64,000 nucleotides of DNA from an uncultured Lachnospiraceae bacterium (GCA_934351835.1 CAKRJP010000005.1:86548-150547); one strand, 5' to 3'. Positions 44,455 through 55,056 are shown, counted from the first letter of the stretch. The notes: generated by a model not told the origin, from the sequence alone. Translations and numbers: made by a program.

Positions 44455-45540
44455 TTATTTCTTTAATTCTAAATCTTTTCTGAGACTTTCTTCGAAAAGC
44501 TGCTGATCTATGTCTCGATCAGTTTTTTTCTTTTTACTTTTATTTATTCGTTTTCCGGCATTTGACTCTTCCGCCTTTTTCCGAACTTCTTCCGTATCAA
44601 TAATCTCAGTTGCCTGTCTTTCATTAATATGCTTAACTGTCTTTTCAGGACTTGTAATCGTCACTTTAGGGACTGCTTTCACATAATAATAATACTCATC
44701 GTCTTCATACTGCAAACTTTCACAACGCGCATAATCCACAGAAAACAAAAACAGTTCCAATACCAGTCCGATCAACACTGCCAGTACACTTCCCAAGATC
44801 AATTCTTTGTAAGAAGCATGTACTCCCAGCGCAATACTACTTGCTGCAATTACAACCACATTTGATACGCAGCCTGCGACTATCGCAATCTTCCATGCAT
44901 GATCCATCGATGCTCTGCGAACCGTATATACTACAAAGAACGCAATAATAAATGCAATAATAATAACCCACATTTCTTTATTCTGAAAAATCTGCTTTAA
45001 ATACTTAGTTGCTCCGGATAATGCTGCTCTAATCCCTGAATTTCCAAGATTCGGTGCCGCTTTCTTAACATATGCCATCATATAATATACAACTGTACCA
45101 CATGCAATAGATACCAATGCAACCGGCGTTACAATCAGACCACAGATTACCGGGACTATATAAGGGACCTTAAATGCAAATGCCAGTGGGGTCACCAAAA
45201 CAATGATTGCATACTTCGGCGTTAGTCTTAAAAAGAAAATGTACATGATCAAAAATATAATCGCAGACATTCCTAAAACACCTAAAGACACGGCGTACAT
45301 ATGCACCAAAATCAAAACAGCCGCAACGATCAAAGTTATATTTGGTGATAAAAATGTACAGATTACAGCCAAAGCCAACGCTACTACCGGTGATGATGCC
45401 GGCTTCATAAATCCTATATTCTGGTTGATCACCATAAATGTTGCCATTGCCAGTACAAATTGAATTGCTTTGTCTATAATACGCGAATATTTTGCATAAA
45501 ACTCCTGTATCTTTCCACGAACGATATATATATTATCCAT
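44455..45540 (-). CDS. Multi-span membrane protein of unknown function upstream of cdaA
   Basis: 361 residues. About eight membrane segments (residues about 25-265), including VALALAVICTFLSPNITLIVAA, PYIVPVICGLIVTPVALVSI and MWVIIIAFIIAFFVVYTVRR, then a cytoplasmic tail with YEDDEYYYYVKAVPKVTITSP and a Lys/Glu-rich end. I do not recognise the family. It sits between a two-span protein and cdaA, with good ribosome sites. A part in c-di-AMP-linked wall or osmotic control is inference from position only. Confidence 0.85.
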   Translation of the reverse strand: MDNIYIVRGKIQEFYAKYSRIIDKAIQFVLAMATFMVINQNIGFMKPASSPVVALALAVICTFLSPNITLIVAAVLILVHMYAVSLGVLGMSAIIFLIMYIFFLRLTPKYAIIVLVTPLAFAFKVPYIVPVICGLIVTPVALVSIACGTVVYYMMAYVKKAAPNLGNSGIRAALSGATKYLKQIFQNKEMWVIIIAFIIAFFVVYTVRRASMDHAWKIAIVAGCVSNVVVIAASSIALGVHASYKELILGSVLAVLIGLVLELFLFSVDYARCESLQYEDDEYYYYVKAVPKVTITSPEKTVKHINERQATEIIDTEEVRKKAEESNAGKRINKSKKKKTDRDIDQQLFEESLRKDLELKK

Positions 45541-45541
45541 C

Positions 45542-45937
45542 TTACTTTTTCTCCTTCTCGTATAACTTCAGTAATCTCAGAAGATTATGGTTATATACCT
45601 TCACCCTCTGCCTTGCCAGCTTATGCTTCTTACTATACATATGATTCGTAATTACAAGATACAGTCCCAAGCAAAATATATATCCTATTAAAATCACACC
45701 AATCAAAACTACCATAAACGCTGCCGATATATGTTCAGAAATCAAATCCATTCCTAAAAACAAAGATAAACCAACCACTAATATATATCCCACTGTTACC
45801 CAGAAAAAGGTAACCCACATATGTATTGCCACATAATCCTTGCGGTAATATTCACTGATTCTAAAATCTTCTTTTCCCTGATTCTGCTCATAAAGAGCGA
45901 GGCGCGTCATAATTTTCACCTTTCTCTTATCTAACAT
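45542..45937 (-). CDS. Small membrane protein of unknown function (two or three spans)
   Basis: 131 residues from the ATG at 45937 (GAGGTG four bases upstream). The ATG at 45910, with AAAGGTG at a better distance, would give 122 residues (MTRLALYEQ); I cannot decide. It contains hydrophobic segments IHMWVTFFWVTVGYILVVGLSLFLG and AAFMVVLIGVILIGYIFCLGLYLVI, with a basic C-terminal coiled-coil-like end (RVKVYNHNLLRLLKLYEKEKK). Its stop is one base from the next gene's start, so the two are coupled. Confidence 0.8.
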   Translation of the reverse strand: MLDKRKVKIMTRLALYEQNQGKEDFRISEYYRKDYVAIHMWVTFFWVTVGYILVVGLSLFLGMDLISEHISAAFMVVLIGVILIGYIFCLGLYLVITNHMYSKKHKLARQRVKVYNHNLLRLLKLYEKEKK

Positions 45938-45994
45938 AATACACCTCAATAATTACATTCTATCTCTAAAATACCATGATTAGTATAACAAATA

Positions 45995-46741
45995 TCAGTA
46001 TCCTTGTCCAATACTTATGGTCAAAAAATATACGATCCGAGTGCCTCTGCTCTTCAGTGCTTTTGCCGCCGAATCTATCGTACTTCCTGTTGTATAAATA
46101 TCATCGATCAACAATACTGTTTTCACCGGTCTATATTGATTCGTTACAGCAAACACATGCTGCAGATTTTTCTTTCGATCTTTGCGATTTAATTTTTTCT
46201 GCGGTTCTGTATATCCGGTTCTTATCAGCCAGTTCTTTTCTACAGGTATCTTTAATTTTTCACCCAAATAACCGGCAATTATTTCTGATTGATTATACCC
46301 TCGCATTTTTCGTCTTTTCTTATGTAATGGAATAGGAATGATTACATCGGGTTTGTGCATCCCCATGCTTTTAATTGTATGCTCATACAGAATCATCATC
46401 TTCTCAGCATAATAAATCGCATGCTGTCTCCGATTATGATATTTGAATTGATATATAGATTGATTTACAGGTTTCTTATGAAGCCACACACTAAATCCTC
46501 TGTCATAAAAATGCAGATCTTTCATGCAGTCATAACAATACTCTTGCTCCTGATATCTTAAAGGTTTACCACATTTCATACATCTTGGTTCTTTTATCTG
46601 TAAGCCTTTTAAGATTTTTTCACACTCAGGACAAACCCCATTTTTATATACCCGTTCACAGAACGGGCATACTTCGGGCCATAAAAATCGTACAATAAAA
46701 TCTTTTAAACCTTTTATCTCTGGCTTTATTTTTTGTTTCAC
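45995..46741 (-). CDS. comF: ComF-family amidophosphoribosyltransferase
   Basis: 248 residues. Two zinc-type cysteine pairs at the N-terminus (CPFCERVYKNGVCPEC, RCMKCGKPL) and the phosphoribosyltransferase signature TVLLIDDIYTTGSTID (about residue 205). ComF is needed for natural transformation in B. subtilis and related bacteria. The start is GTG at 46741, overlapping the recD2 stop (GTGA), so translation is coupled. Three competence-linked genes (comF, dprA, comM) are in this window. Confidence 0.93.
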   Translation of the reverse strand: MKQKIKPEIKGLKDFIVRFLWPEVCPFCERVYKNGVCPECEKILKGLQIKEPRCMKCGKPLRYQEQEYCYDCMKDLHFYDRGFSVWLHKKPVNQSIYQFKYHNRRQHAIYYAEKMMILYEHTIKSMGMHKPDVIIPIPLHKKRRKMRGYNQSEIIAGYLGEKLKIPVEKNWLIRTGYTEPQKKLNRKDRKKNLQHVFAVTNQYRPVKTVLLIDDIYTTGSTIDSAAKALKSRGTRIVYFLTISIGQGY

Positions 46742-48960
46742 AAAAATTCACGGATTCGTTCGGCCAGACTCGTATTTCTGCGCTGCTCATTTCCATTTGC
46801 GATCATCTCCTGAAATACGGCATCACTCCCCACAAGTGTTACGCACTTTCTAGCTCTTGTAACTGCTGTATATAATAAATTCCGATGGTACAACTGTCTA
46901 GGTCCCTGTAATAATGGGATTACCACCGCAGGATACTCACTTCCCTGTGCTTTATGTATCGTAATAGCGTAAGCCAGTTCCAGTTCGTCCAGAAGTTCAT
47001 AAGGATATTTCACTTTTCGGTGTTCGTCATACTCCACAGTCACTGTCTCTTCATAGGTATTAATATCTTTTACGATTCCCATATCACCATTAAAAATCCC
47101 AAGGCCTTTGTCTATCGTCATGCCATATCGGGTCGTCACTTCCCACTCCAACTGATAGTTGTTCTTAATCTGCATGACCTTATCTCCCACGCGGAACAAA
47201 CGATCCCCCACCTGTTTTTCTTTCTTCTCCGATGATGACGGGTTCAAATATTCCTGTAAAATATGATTCAGTCTCTCGACTCCCAAAAGACCTTTTCGCA
47301 TCGGTGTTAATACCTGAATATCATATGGTGTTGCATCGACATATTTTGGTAATTTTTTCTGAATCAGAGTGATCACTACACTGATGATCACATTCGGATC
47401 CTGTCGCTTTAAAAAGAAGAAATCTCTGCTCTTATTGTCTAATATCACAGGTTCTCCACGGTTAATCTTATGCGCATTTACAACAATATCACTTTCTCCT
47501 GCCTGTCTGAAAATCTTGGAAAGTTTCACAACCGGAAATGCTTCTGATGCAATAATGTCTTTTAAAACACTTCCCGGTCCTACGCTTGGAAGCTGGTTTC
47601 CATCTCCCACCAGAACAAGACGAGTTCCAGGAACAATCGCACGCAAAAGTGCACGCATAAGTGGCAGATCTACCATCGACATCTCATCAATGATCACTAC
47701 ATCAACTTCCAGCGGATTATCTTCATTTCTCTGGAATCCATTAATCGATTCCTCTTCCGGATTGCCACTGACTTCCAGCAAACGATGAATGGTCTGTGCT
47801 TCATATCCGGTCGCTTCCGTCATTCGCTTTGCCGCACGCCCCGTCGGTGCTGCAAGCAAAATATCCAGTCCCATACTCTCAAAGAAACGAATCATCGTAT
47901 TAATTGTGGTCGTCTTACCTGTTCCCGGGCCTCCCGTCATTACCAGGATTCCCTTACGTGCCGCCATAACGATTGCCTGTCTTTGCATCTCATCCAACGA
48001 CAGTTCTGTCTCCTCTTCAATCCTATGGATCTTATGCAAAAGCTGTTCGTCAGGCACTGCACTCTTCACCATACACGTTACATTCAGATCATGTAACATC
48101 TTCGCCACATTCAGTTCCATATAATAATAATGTGAAGAATATACACGCACATCTTCTTCCGTCTGTTTTAAAACAATCTTTTTCTCCATGGATAAATCCA
48201 TCAGATACTGATCCACATCTTTAATCTCCACCTGGAGCAACTGGCTTGTCCTGACAATCAAAGTGCGTTGATTCAAAAAAACATGTCCCTCATTCACACT
48301 TTGTAACAAGGTATAAAGCAGTCCGCTTCGGATTCTGAAATCAGAATCCGCACGAATCCCTACTTTCGCAGCAATTTCATCAGCAGTCTTAAATCCCACA
48401 CCATCCACCTGATCTGCAAGCTGATAAGGATTCTCCTCGATCACCCGGTACAGGCTCTGATCATACTGACGATAGATTTTTGCTGCCAGTGTCATAGAAA
48501 TTCCGAATTTTTGAAGGTACATCATTGCCTGGCGCATGGTCTTCTTCTCTTCTACCTGTGTCGCAATCTCTCGTGCTTTGCGCTCACTGATCCCTTTGAT
48601 CTCCGCCAGTCGTTCCGGCTCCTCCTCAATAATCCTAAAAGTATCCTCGCGAAACTTCTTGACGATCCTTCCGGCAAGTGCTGCTCCGATTCCCTTGATT
48701 GCACCAGAACCAAGATATTTTTCTATAGACATCAGATCTTCCGGTTCACATACCTCCGATGCTGAAACCGCAAACTGAAGCCCATACATCTTATGAGTTG
48801 TATATTCCCCTTCTAATCGCAGGAGTTCTCCTTCTTCAATATAATGAAGACTTCCCACACAGGTCAACTCACCATCATCATTATTTAAATTAAATACAGT
48901 ATATCCATTATCCTCATTTCGAAAGACAATGTTCTCTACATAACCTTTAATTTCTTCCAT
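46738..48960 (-). CDS. recD2: ATP-dependent DNA helicase RecD2
   Basis: 740 residues, superfamily 1B 5'-3' helicase not associated with RecBC. It has an N-terminal OB-like part, helix-hairpin-helix segments (GSGAIKGIGAALAGRIV, ISERKAREIA), Walker A GGPGTGKTTT (about residue 343), VVIIDEMSMVDLPL and LVGDGNQLPSVGPG, and the C-terminal motif AITIHKAQGSEYPAVV. The ATG overlaps the mreB stop by one base (TAATG), indicating coupling. Roles in mismatch repair and fork restart are known for B. subtilis RecD2. Confidence 0.95.
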   Translation of the reverse strand: MEEIKGYVENIVFRNEDNGYTVFNLNNDDGELTCVGSLHYIEEGELLRLEGEYTTHKMYGLQFAVSASEVCEPEDLMSIEKYLGSGAIKGIGAALAGRIVKKFREDTFRIIEEEPERLAEIKGISERKAREIATQVEEKKTMRQAMMYLQKFGISMTLAAKIYRQYDQSLYRVIEENPYQLADQVDGVGFKTADEIAAKVGIRADSDFRIRSGLLYTLLQSVNEGHVFLNQRTLIVRTSQLLQVEIKDVDQYLMDLSMEKKIVLKQTEEDVRVYSSHYYYMELNVAKMLHDLNVTCMVKSAVPDEQLLHKIHRIEEETELSLDEMQRQAIVMAARKGILVMTGGPGTGKTTTINTMIRFFESMGLDILLAAPTGRAAKRMTEATGYEAQTIHRLLEVSGNPEEESINGFQRNEDNPLEVDVVIIDEMSMVDLPLMRALLRAIVPGTRLVLVGDGNQLPSVGPGSVLKDIIASEAFPVVKLSKIFRQAGESDIVVNAHKINRGEPVILDNKSRDFFFLKRQDPNVIISVVITLIQKKLPKYVDATPYDIQVLTPMRKGLLGVERLNHILQEYLNPSSSEKKEKQVGDRLFRVGDKVMQIKNNYQLEWEVTTRYGMTIDKGLGIFNGDMGIVKDINTYEETVTVEYDEHRKVKYPYELLDELELAYAITIHKAQGSEYPAVVIPLLQGPRQLYHRNLLYTAVTRARKCVTLVGSDAVFQEMIANGNEQRRNTSLAERIREFL

Positions 48961-49949
48961 TAGTATTCTTTTCGTCCACCTAATAACTCTACATACTGAC
49001 CAGTTCCGATTGCTACAACTTTTGTCGGATCTTCCGCCGTCATTGTATTGATTCCTGTTCGTTCTTCAATCAGTTCTTCTAATCCACGTAACATTGCGCC
49101 ACCGCCGGTTAACATAATTCCACGATCCAGGATATCTGCTGATAATTCCGGTGGTGTACGTTCCAACACATTCATAACAGTCTCCACTATCTGACCAGTA
49201 GTTTCACGCAATGCCTCCTCCGTCTCCGATGAAGTCACTGTCACCGTCTTCGGAAGTCCTGTCACCAGATTTCTTCCCCTTACTTCCAGAGACTCTTCCT
49301 CTACCAGCGGGTATGTGGTTCCTATTTTTATCTTAATATCTTCTGCTGTACGTTCCCCGATCAGCAAATTATGTTTCTTTCGGATATAACGCACGATTGC
49401 TTCGTCAAAGTCATCCCCGGCAAGTTTAATAGATGTATTTACGACTGTCCCCCCAAGGGATATAACGGCAACATCCGAAGTTCCGCCTCCGATATCCACA
49501 ATCATATTCCCGCATGGCTTTGAAATATCAATTCCTGCTCCAATCGCAGCTGCCACCGGTTCTTCAATCAGATATACTTCTCTTGCTCCTGCTGCATAAG
49601 CCGCCTCTTCCACCGCTTTACTCTCAACCTCTGTCACTCCGCTCGGCACACAGATACTGATACGCGGCTTCTTAAACGTACGTTTTCCAAGAGCTTTCTG
49701 GACAAAATATTTCACCATCTTTTCTGTCACTGTATAATCAGAAATAACCCCCTGCCTTAGTGGTCTTACTGCGATAATATTTCCCGGCGTTCTTCCCAAC
49801 ATCAATCTGGCTTCTTCACCGATTGCTTTAATTTCATTTGTATCACGATCAAAAGCTACCACAGAGGGTTCTTTTAAAATAACACCTTTTCCTTTTACAT
49901 ACACCAACACACTGGCTGTACCTAAATCAATTCCTATATCTACGGACAT
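48960..49949 (-). CDS. mreB: Rod-shape protein MreB
   Basis: Bacterial actin that guides cell-wall synthesis. 329 residues with DIGIDLGTASVLVY (phosphate 1), VPSGVTEVESKAVEEAA, DIGGGTSDVAVISLGG (phosphate 2) and MLTGGGAMLRGLEEL (adenosine). First gene of mreB-recD2-comF-two membrane proteins-cdaA-cdaR-ptsH. mreC and mreD are not adjacent, so it could be an Mbl-type paralogue. Confidence 0.95.
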   Translation of the reverse strand: MSVDIGIDLGTASVLVYVKGKGVILKEPSVVAFDRDTNEIKAIGEEARLMLGRTPGNIIAVRPLRQGVISDYTVTEKMVKYFVQKALGKRTFKKPRISICVPSGVTEVESKAVEEAAYAAGAREVYLIEEPVAAAIGAGIDISKPCGNMIVDIGGGTSDVAVISLGGTVVNTSIKLAGDDFDEAIVRYIRKKHNLLIGERTAEDIKIKIGTTYPLVEEESLEVRGRNLVTGLPKTVTVTSSETEEALRETTGQIVETVMNVLERTPPELSADILDRGIMLTGGGAMLRGLEELIEERTGINTMTAEDPTKVVAIGTGQYVELLGGRKEY

Positions 49950-50087
49950 ATTGCTTCCCCTTTCACTACACTGTCAGTCTGTTCTTCTTTTGCGGATACT
50001 CCCATATCTATCTATGGTATTATAAGCGTATTTCTAAAAAATGGAAAGTCTTTTCCCCGGAATTCTCCGGGAATCGTGCGTGTCCTT

Positions 50088-52949
50088 CTAACATTTTCCG
50101 GCTTTTTCCAACATCTTCTTAATATAGTGTCCGGTATAAGAAATCGGGATTTCAACCACTTCTTCCGGCGTTCCTTTTGCAATAACAGTTCCTCCCTTAT
50201 CTCCGCCTTCCGGTCCCATATCAATAATATAGTCCGCAGTCTTTATCACATCCAGATTATGTTCTATGACAATCACTGTATTACCATCTGCCGCCAGTCT
50301 TCTCAGAATTTCTGTCAATTTGTGGACATCTGCAAAATGCAGTCCCGTTGTCGGCTCATCTAAAATATAAACCGTCTTTCCTGTACTCCGCTTACTAAGT
50401 TCCGTTGCCAGCTTAATGCGCTGTGCCTCTCCTCCCGAAAGAGTCGTCGATGGCTGTCCCAGCCTTAAATATGATAATCCCACATCATTCAACGTCTCCA
50501 TTTTTCTGCGGATTGATGGAACATTTTCGAAAAATGTACACGCTTCTTCGACCGTCATATTCAAAACATCATAAATATTCTTTCCCTTGTATTTTACTTC
50601 CAGAGTCTCACGATTATAGCGTTTCCCTTTACAAACCTCACAAGGAACGTATACATCCGGCAAAAAGTGCATCTCTATCTTCAAGATACCATCCCCGCTG
50701 CAAGCCTCACATCTTCCGCCTTTCACATTGAAACTGAATCTTCCCTTTTTATATCCCCTGGTCTTCGCATCCGTTGTTGCTGCAAACAGATCTCTGATTA
50801 AATCAAACACACCTGTATAAGTTGCCGGATTTGACCTCGGTGTACGCCCGATTGGTGACTGATCAATGTTGATGACTTTATCCAATTGGTCTATACCCTC
50901 GATTGCCTTATGTTTTCCCGGAATCTTTCTTGCACGATTTAACTCTTTCGCCAGTCTCTTATAAAGGATTTCATTTACCAGTGAGCTCTTTCCGGAACCG
51001 GAAACTCCTGTCACACAAGTCATAACTCCTAACGGGAATTCCACATCCACATTCTTCAGATTATTCTCACTTGCCCCAATAACCTTCAACCATCCCATCG
51101 GAATCTTTCGTTCTTCCGGTACCGGGATCTGTATTCTACCACTTAGGTATGCACCGGTTACCGAGTTTTTATTCTCCATAATTTCTTTTGCAGTCCCAGT
51201 AGCAACAACTTCTCCACCATGTTCACCTGCACCAGGACCGATATCCACAATATAGTCAGCCTCTAACATCGTATCTTCATCGTGTTCTACCACAATTACA
51301 GAATTTCCAAGATCCCTTAAATGTTTCAACGTCCCAAGTAATTTATCATTATCTCTTTGGTGCAGTCCAATACTTGGTTCATCCAGAATATATGCAACCC
51401 CTACCAGCCCGGAGCCGATCTGGGTTGCCAGACGAATTCTTTGTGCTTCTCCACCGGAAAGACTTCCAGTTGCTCTTGCCAATGTCAGATAATCCAGACC
51501 TACATCCATCAGAAACTGTATTCTGGCATTAATTTCTTTCAAAATCTGTCCACCGATCATCAACTGCTGGGAATTTAATTCCAAATCTTTTAAAAATTCC
51601 TGTAACCTTTCAATCGACATTGCAGTTACATCATAAATATTCTTATCTCCTACAGTCACAGCAAGCGCAGATGGTTTCAAACGCTGTCCTTTACACGTAT
51701 GGCATGGAGTTACCCGCATGAATTCTTCATACTCTGCCTTGCTGGCTTCCGAACCGGTCTCTCGATATCTTCGTTCCACATTCTTGATCAGACCTTCAAA
51801 GGCAACTCCATACACCCCTTCGCCACGCTGTCCTTTATAATGCACCTGTACTTCTTTTCCACCGGTTCCATAAATCAAAACATCATGAATTTCCTGTGGA
51901 TAATCTTCAAACGGTGTATCTAATGAAAACTTATATTTTCTGCTCAATGCATTCAGGATTGCATAAGTAAAACTCTTGGTATCATTACACGACTGCCATC
52001 CCTTCACCACAATGGCTCCATCCATAATACTGAGTCTCTTATCCGGAATCATCAAATCCTCGTCAAACTCCATCTTATATCCCAGCCCGAAACAATCCGG
52101 GCAAGCCCCAAATGGATTATTAAAAGAGAAACTTCTCGGCTCGATCTCTTCAATGCTGATTCCACAGTCCGGGCATGAAAAGCTCTGACTGAAATTAATG
52201 GGCTCTCCACCAATAACATCCACGATCATAAGTCCTTCTGCAAGATTCAGGACATTTTCAATAGAATCCGTCAGACGTTTCTCAATTCCATCTTTAATCA
52301 CCAGACGATCTACAATAATCTCTATATTATGCTTGATATTCTTCTCAAGATTAATTTCTTCAGATAATTCATACAAATTGCCATCGATACGGACTCTCAC
52401 GTAGCCGCTCTTCTTGGCACGTTCCAATAATTTTGCATGGGTTCCCTTTCTTCCGCGGACGACCGGAGCAAGAAGCTGAATCTTCGTTCTCTCCGGCATT
52501 GCCATAATCTGGTCTACCATCTGATCCACTGTCTGCCTCTTGATTTCTCTTCCACATTTTGGACAATGAGGAATTCCTACACGGGCATATAACAAGCGAA
52601 AATAATCATAAATCTCTGTCACTGTTCCCACCGTTGAACGCGGATTACGGTTTGTAGATTTCTGATCAATAGAAATCGCCGGAGACAGTCCTTCAATACT
52701 CTCCACATCCGGTTTTTCCATCTGACCCAGAAACTGTCTCGCATAAGAAGACAATGATTCCATATATCGTCTCTGCCCTTCTGCATAAATCGTATCAAAA
52801 GCCAGCGAAGATTTTCCTGATCCACTCAGTCCCGTGAGCACTACCAATTTATTTCTCGGAATATCAATGTCTATATTTTTAAGATTATGTTCATTGGCTC
52901 CTCTTATTTTAATCATTTTTTGTTCTTCCCAATTTATCAAGTCTGCCAT
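50088..52949 (-). CDS. uvrA: Excinuclease ABC subunit A
   Basis: Damage-recognition ATPase of nucleotide excision repair. Two ABC modules with Walker A GLSGSGKSSLAFD (about residue 40) and GVSGSGKSSLVNE (about 650), two LSGGEAQRI signatures, and zinc motifs CPDCG...CPDCFG and CEACSG...CEVCKG. The frame opens at a TTG (52967), but TTGGAGGA serves as ribosome site for the ATG at 52949 (MADLINWEEQKMIKIRG). It lies 14-32 bases after uvrB, in one operon. Confidence 0.97.
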   Translation of the reverse strand: MADLINWEEQKMIKIRGANEHNLKNIDIDIPRNKLVVLTGLSGSGKSSLAFDTIYAEGQRRYMESLSSYARQFLGQMEKPDVESIEGLSPAISIDQKSTNRNPRSTVGTVTEIYDYFRLLYARVGIPHCPKCGREIKRQTVDQMVDQIMAMPERTKIQLLAPVVRGRKGTHAKLLERAKKSGYVRVRIDGNLYELSEEINLEKNIKHNIEIIVDRLVIKDGIEKRLTDSIENVLNLAEGLMIVDVIGGEPINFSQSFSCPDCGISIEEIEPRSFSFNNPFGACPDCFGLGYKMEFDEDLMIPDKRLSIMDGAIVVKGWQSCNDTKSFTYAILNALSRKYKFSLDTPFEDYPQEIHDVLIYGTGGKEVQVHYKGQRGEGVYGVAFEGLIKNVERRYRETGSEASKAEYEEFMRVTPCHTCKGQRLKPSALAVTVGDKNIYDVTAMSIERLQEFLKDLELNSQQLMIGGQILKEINARIQFLMDVGLDYLTLARATGSLSGGEAQRIRLATQIGSGLVGVAYILDEPSIGLHQRDNDKLLGTLKHLRDLGNSVIVVEHDEDTMLEADYIVDIGPGAGEHGGEVVATGTAKEIMENKNSVTGAYLSGRIQIPVPEERKIPMGWLKVIGASENNLKNVDVEFPLGVMTCVTGVSGSGKSSLVNEILYKRLAKELNRARKIPGKHKAIEGIDQLDKVINIDQSPIGRTPRSNPATYTGVFDLIRDLFAATTDAKTRGYKKGRFSFNVKGGRCEACSGDGILKIEMHFLPDVYVPCEVCKGKRYNRETLEVKYKGKNIYDVLNMTVEEACTFFENVPSIRRKMETLNDVGLSYLRLGQPSTTLSGGEAQRIKLATELSKRSTGKTVYILDEPTTGLHFADVHKLTEILRRLAADGNTVIVIEHNLDVIKTADYIIDMGPEGGDKGGTVIAKGTPEEVVEIPISYTGHYIKKMLEKAGKC

Positions 52950-52981
52950 TCTATCTCTATCCTCCAACTATATGGGCGTTT

Positions 52982-54967
52982 TTATTCATTCTCGTGCAGT
53001 ATCTTTTTAAGTTCGATCAATTTATCACGCAGTTCTGCCGCCGCCTCGAAATTAAGTTCTGCTGCCGCTTTCTTCATATGTTTCTCTACATCTTTAATTA
53101 ATTTTTCCAATTCTTTCGTGCTCATAGATTCGGGATCTTTATCCATGCGCATCTCTTCTGCCGCCACTTTCTTAGAAATACTGATAAGATCTCTGACACT
53201 CTTCTGAATCGTCTTCGGAGTAATGCCGTGTTCTTCATTATACTTCATCTGAATACTACGACGACGTTTAGTCTCATCAATTGCACGCCGCATAGAATCT
53301 GTAATCATATCTGCGTACATAATAACATGTCCTTCTGCATTTCGAGCGGCACGCCCAACCGTCTGGATCAAAGAAGTTTCTGATCTTAAAAATCCTTCCT
53401 TGTCCGCATCCAAGATTGCAACCAATGTAATTTCCGGGATATCCAGACCTTCTCGCAACAGATTGATTCCAACCAGTACATCAAATACATCCATTCGCAT
53501 ATCACGGATAATCTCCGTACGCTCCAGCGTATCAATATCAGAATGTAAATATTTTACCCGGATACCGAGTTCTCTCATATAATCAGTCAGGTCCTCCGCC
53601 ATACGTTTCGTAAGCGTCGTGATCAATATCTTATTCTTCTTCGCGATCTCTTTATTGACCTCGCCGATCAAATCATCAATCTGACCTTCTACCGGACGGA
53701 CAGATATCTCAGGATCTAACAGCCCCGTCGGTCGGATGACCTGCTCTGTTCGTAAAAGTTCATGTTCTTCTTCGTATTTGCCCGGTGTCGCAGACACAAA
53801 CATAATCTGATCAATCTTACTCTCAAATTCGCCAAAACTAAGCGGTCTGTTGTCTAAAGCAGAAGGTAGACGGAATCCATACTCTACCAAGGTCCGTTTT
53901 CGTGACTGGTCCCCATGATACATTCCACCAATCTGTGGGATTGTCATGTGGGACTCATCGATCATCATAATAAAATCATCCGGGAAATAGTCGATCAACG
54001 TATGCGGAGGCTGTCCCGGCCTAAGTCCCGCCAAATGTCTGGAATAATTCTCAATACCGGAACAAAATCCCGTCTCACGCATCATCTCTATATCAAAATT
54101 GGTACGTTCCGCAATCCTCTGTGCTTCTAAAAGTTTGCCTTCGCCCTTGAAATATTTCACCTGCTCTTCCAGTTCAATCTCAATATCACCAATTGCTTTC
54201 TCCATACGTTCCTTTGGAACAACATAATGGGAAGCCGGAAATATAGCAACATGATTCAATGTGTTTTTAATCTCGCCGGTAAGCATATCTATTTCTGAAA
54301 TCCGATCGATCTCATCTCCGAAAAATTCCACTCTGATAGCAGTATCCCCTCGATCTGCCGGTACAACTTCTATCGTATCTCCCCGTACCCGGAAGGTTCC
54401 CCGCTTAAAATCCATATCATTTCTGTCATATTGAATATCGATCAACTGTCGCAATACTTCATCTCTATCCTTCTCCATACCCGGACGAAGTGATACCATC
54501 ATCAACTCAAAGTTCTCCGGTTCACCCAGACCATAGATGCAGGAAACGCTGGCGATTACAATGACATCTCTTCGCTCGATCAATGCTGCCGTCGCCGATA
54601 ATCTCAATTTATCAATTTCTTCATTTACAGAAGAATCCTTGGCAATGTAGGTGTCGGAAGATGGGACGTAGGCCTCTGGCTGATAATAGTCGTAGTAGGA
54701 GACAAAATATTCCACTGCGTTATTGGGGAAAAACTCTTTAAATTCTCCATAAAGCTGCGCAGCCAACGTCTTATTGTGTGCTATGATCAGCGTTGGTTTA
54801 TTCAATTGTTGGATGACATTCGCCATCGTAAATGTCTTACCGGAACCGGTGACGCCAAGCAATGTCTGACATTGATTGCCTTCTTTAAAACCTTCGACTA
54901 GTTCTTTGATCGCCTGTGGCTGGTCTCCTGTTGGTTTATATTCTGATACTAATTCAAAATGATCCAT
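52982..54967 (-). CDS. uvrB: Excinuclease ABC subunit B
   Basis: 661 residues. Helicase domain with GVTGSGKTFTMANV (Walker A, about residue 40), the beta-hairpin region YYDYYQPEAYVPSSDTYIAKD, LMIDESHMT-type MMIDESHMTIPQ, and a C-terminal UVR domain (EKHMKKAAAELNFEAAAELRDKL). AGGAGAAATCAT precedes the ATG. A LexA-box-like sequence lies upstream at 55077-55090, in line with SOS control of uvrBA in other Firmicutes. Confidence 0.97.
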   Translation of the reverse strand: MDHFELVSEYKPTGDQPQAIKELVEGFKEGNQCQTLLGVTGSGKTFTMANVIQQLNKPTLIIAHNKTLAAQLYGEFKEFFPNNAVEYFVSYYDYYQPEAYVPSSDTYIAKDSSVNEEIDKLRLSATAALIERRDVIVIASVSCIYGLGEPENFELMMVSLRPGMEKDRDEVLRQLIDIQYDRNDMDFKRGTFRVRGDTIEVVPADRGDTAIRVEFFGDEIDRISEIDMLTGEIKNTLNHVAIFPASHYVVPKERMEKAIGDIEIELEEQVKYFKGEGKLLEAQRIAERTNFDIEMMRETGFCSGIENYSRHLAGLRPGQPPHTLIDYFPDDFIMMIDESHMTIPQIGGMYHGDQSRKRTLVEYGFRLPSALDNRPLSFGEFESKIDQIMFVSATPGKYEEEHELLRTEQVIRPTGLLDPEISVRPVEGQIDDLIGEVNKEIAKKNKILITTLTKRMAEDLTDYMRELGIRVKYLHSDIDTLERTEIIRDMRMDVFDVLVGINLLREGLDIPEITLVAILDADKEGFLRSETSLIQTVGRAARNAEGHVIMYADMITDSMRRAIDETKRRRSIQMKYNEEHGITPKTIQKSVRDLISISKKVAAEEMRMDKDPESMSTKELEKLIKDVEKHMKKAAAELNFEAAAELRDKLIELKKILHENE

Positions 54968-55056
54968 ATGATTTCTCCTGATTGAATCTAATTTATTTTG
55001 GAATGTAGTAATATTATTTCTAGTATTGTTACTTGTCTAGTATATCATTCAATATA

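Noticed and set aside
50056..50071. CCCGGA-ATTC-TCCGGG hairpin after uvrA as a terminator
   Set aside because: Only a 6-bp stem and no T tract follows on the minus strand; too weak to list as a feature.
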